Of a stretch of 64,000 nucleotides of DNA, positions 62,934-64,000 are shown piece after piece. A program made the position numbers and the translations under genes. Under the pieces are notes generated by a model. The model was not told the origin of the DNA. It was given only the letters and a program-made list of their open reading frames with translations, and made no database searches. Source of the stretch: an uncultured Bacteroidia bacterium. Lineage in GTDB: Bacteria > Bacteroidota > Bacteroidia > Bacteroidales > UBA932. Every line of letters begins with the position of its first letter. Position 1 is the first letter of the stretch. The stretch spans positions 1-64,000 of the forward strand of contig CACZXH010000026.1 of the NCBI GenBank assembly GCA_902785065.1. The letters run 5' to 3'.

Positions 62934-64000
62934 ATGGTACTCGTCACCGTCAGCGGTGGCCGGGACTCGATGGTCTTGGCAGAAAAGGTTCGCCGCAGCG
63001 GCGGACCTTTTGCCGTTGCGCACTGCAACTTCCGCCTGCGGGGAGCAGACAGCGACGCCGACGAGGCGCTCGTCCGCGAATGGGCCGCCAAGCATGGGGT
63101 AACCTGCCACGTGAAGGCGTTCGATACGGAATCCTTTGCCGATTCGGAAGGAATCAGCATCGAGATGGCCGCGCGGAAGCTCCGTTATCGCTGGTTTGGA
63201 CAATTGTGCCGGGAGCACGGCTATGAGGCCGTCCTGACGGCCCACCACGCCGGCGACAACGCGGAAACTTTCTTCCTGAACCTCCTCCGCGGAAGCGGCA
63301 TCAAAGGCCTCTGCGGGATGGCGGAAGACGGTTTCCTGCCGGATTCGGACTTTGCCGACATCCCCCTCCGCAGGCCGCTCCTCCACACCACCCGGGCGGA
63401 AATCGACGCCCTGGCCACAGCGTGGGACCTCCCCTGGCGGGAGGACCGCACCAATGCGGAGAACATCGTGAAGCGCAACAAGTTGCGGAACCAGGTCTTC
63501 CCCATCCTGCGGGAAATCAACCCCTCCTTTGAGGAAACCCTCGCCGCCGACATGGACCGTCTCCGTCTCGTGGAAAAGATGGCGGACAACTACTATCAGG
63601 AGCATGTGAACCTGGTCTGGGACGGGCGTCGCGTCGATACGACGCTCCTGAAGACCATCCCCGGCTGGGAGTACATCCTGTACCGGATCCTGGAAGGAGA
63701 AGGGATGGAGCCGGCGCTCATCGTCCAGGCGACGGACATCGTCCGGAGCGGCCTGAGCGGCCGCCGGGCGGGCACGTTCCTCAGCGCCGCCGGGCGGCTG
63801 GTCCGGGAAGAGGCTGTGGGTGCGCCGGAGATCCGGGTCTCGGAAGAACCCTGGGAGCCCGGCCGCTCCCCCGTCATGCCGGAAGGGGTCCTGGCCGTGG
63901 ACGCGGACAAGGTCCATGGGGACCTCGTCGCGGACCGCTGGGTGGCCGGCGACTGGATCCGCCCGCTGGGCATGCGCGGTCGGAAGAAACTCCAGGACTG
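62934..64000 (+). CDS. tilS: tRNA(Ile)-lysidine synthase, C-terminal end outside the window
   Basis: Modifies C34 of tRNA-Ile2 to lysidine so that it reads AUA codons. 355 codons are present before the right edge, of a usual ~430-450. The PP-loop ATP-binding motif is VTVSGGRDSMVL (~4-15), followed by AHCNFRLRGADSDADEALVRE, TAHHAGDNAETFFLNLLRGSGIKGL and RRPLL. The middle has REDRTNAENIVKRNKLRNQVFP. The start of the C-terminal tRNA-binding domain appears as the Pro-Leu-Gly-Met-Arg-Gly-Arg-Lys-Lys region near the edge. The ATG lies 10 bases after the DUF3078 stop. Confidence 0.93.
   Translation, partial: MVLVTVSGGRDSMVLAEKVRRSGGPFAVAHCNFRLRGADSDADEALVREWAAKHGVTCHVKAFDTESFADSEGISIEMAARKLRYRWFGQLCREHGYEAVLTAHHAGDNAETFFLNLLRGSGIKGLCGMAEDGFLPDSDFADIPLRRPLLHTTRAEIDALATAWDLPWREDRTNAENIVKRNKLRNQVFPILREINPSFEETLAADMDRLRLVEKMADNYYQEHVNLVWDGRRVDTTLLKTIPGWEYILYRILEGEGMEPALIVQATDIVRSGLSGRRAGTFLSAAGRLVREEAVGAPEIRVSEEPWEPGRSPVMPEGVLAVDADKVHGDLVADRWVAGDWIRPLGMRGRKKLQD

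Overview
The window is a stretch of a high-GC genome from the phylum Bacteroidota, most likely order Bacteroidales. The evidence is two SusC/SusD pairs, phylum-typical families (DUF4290, DUF4421, DUF3078, DUF4380, FISUMP), and repeated use of the Bacteroidota -7 promoter box TAnnTTTG a short distance before start codons, mostly with no Shine-Dalgarno. GC-rich polysaccharide-degrading Bacteroidales of gut or rumen type fit, but genus cannot be read from the sequence.

Layout. 1-7.7 kb: acetate kinase (cut by the left edge), a ComEC-like channel, an ApbE flavin transferase, a FISUMP lipoprotein, and the operon DUF4290-ftsK-lolA-like, joined by ATGA overlaps. 7.8-12.7 kb: a SusC/SusD pair ending at a terminator. 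12.7-18.7 kb: an AddB/AddA-like recombination helicase-nuclease pair on the minus strand. 18.7-24 kb: reverse rubrerythrin, then a multidomain GH3 enzyme with an overlapping small secreted protein. 24-31.3 kb: a tightly packed six-gene minus-strand operon (sppA, mannose-6-phosphate isomerase-like, hslR, two tandem histidine phosphatases, a Tat-exported aldo/keto reductase). 31.3-32.8 kb: hisS and initiator tRNA-Met.

32.8-36 kb is an AT-rich accessory patch starting exactly at the 3' end of the initiator tRNA. It holds a TPR-like protein, an AAA ATPase and a small lipoprotein. It is punctuated by three modules that look like a tRNA 3' end followed by an intrinsic terminator, which suggests one or two past integrations at the tRNA. 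No integrase is visible.

36-40.3 kb: an acetyltransferase, a membrane methyltransferase, a DUF4421 protein, an ACT protein and a phenylacetate-CoA ligase gene broken by a small internal deletion. 40.4-56.1 kb is a carbohydrate-utilisation region: a membrane-spanning propeller/AraC regulator divergent from SusC/SusD, a GH54 arabinofuranosidase, then GH43, GH29 and a DUF4380 protein, interrupted by a glutathione peroxidase and an HD nucleotidase. Together these suggest capture and trimming of arabinose-, xylose- and fucose-bearing plant glycans. 56.2-64 kb: a small unknown protein, a lipid kinase, a FadL/OmpP1-like porin, a Trp/Tyr- and Ser/Gly-rich repeat lipoprotein, proS, a DUF3078 protein and tilS (cut by the right edge).

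No CRISPR array, insertion sequence, phage structural gene or rRNA was seen. The best candidates for something new are the tRNA-anchored patch, the kinase-less transmembrane AraC regulator, the repeat lipoprotein with a rare strong Shine-Dalgarno, and a REP-like palindrome read as protein inside FtsK.
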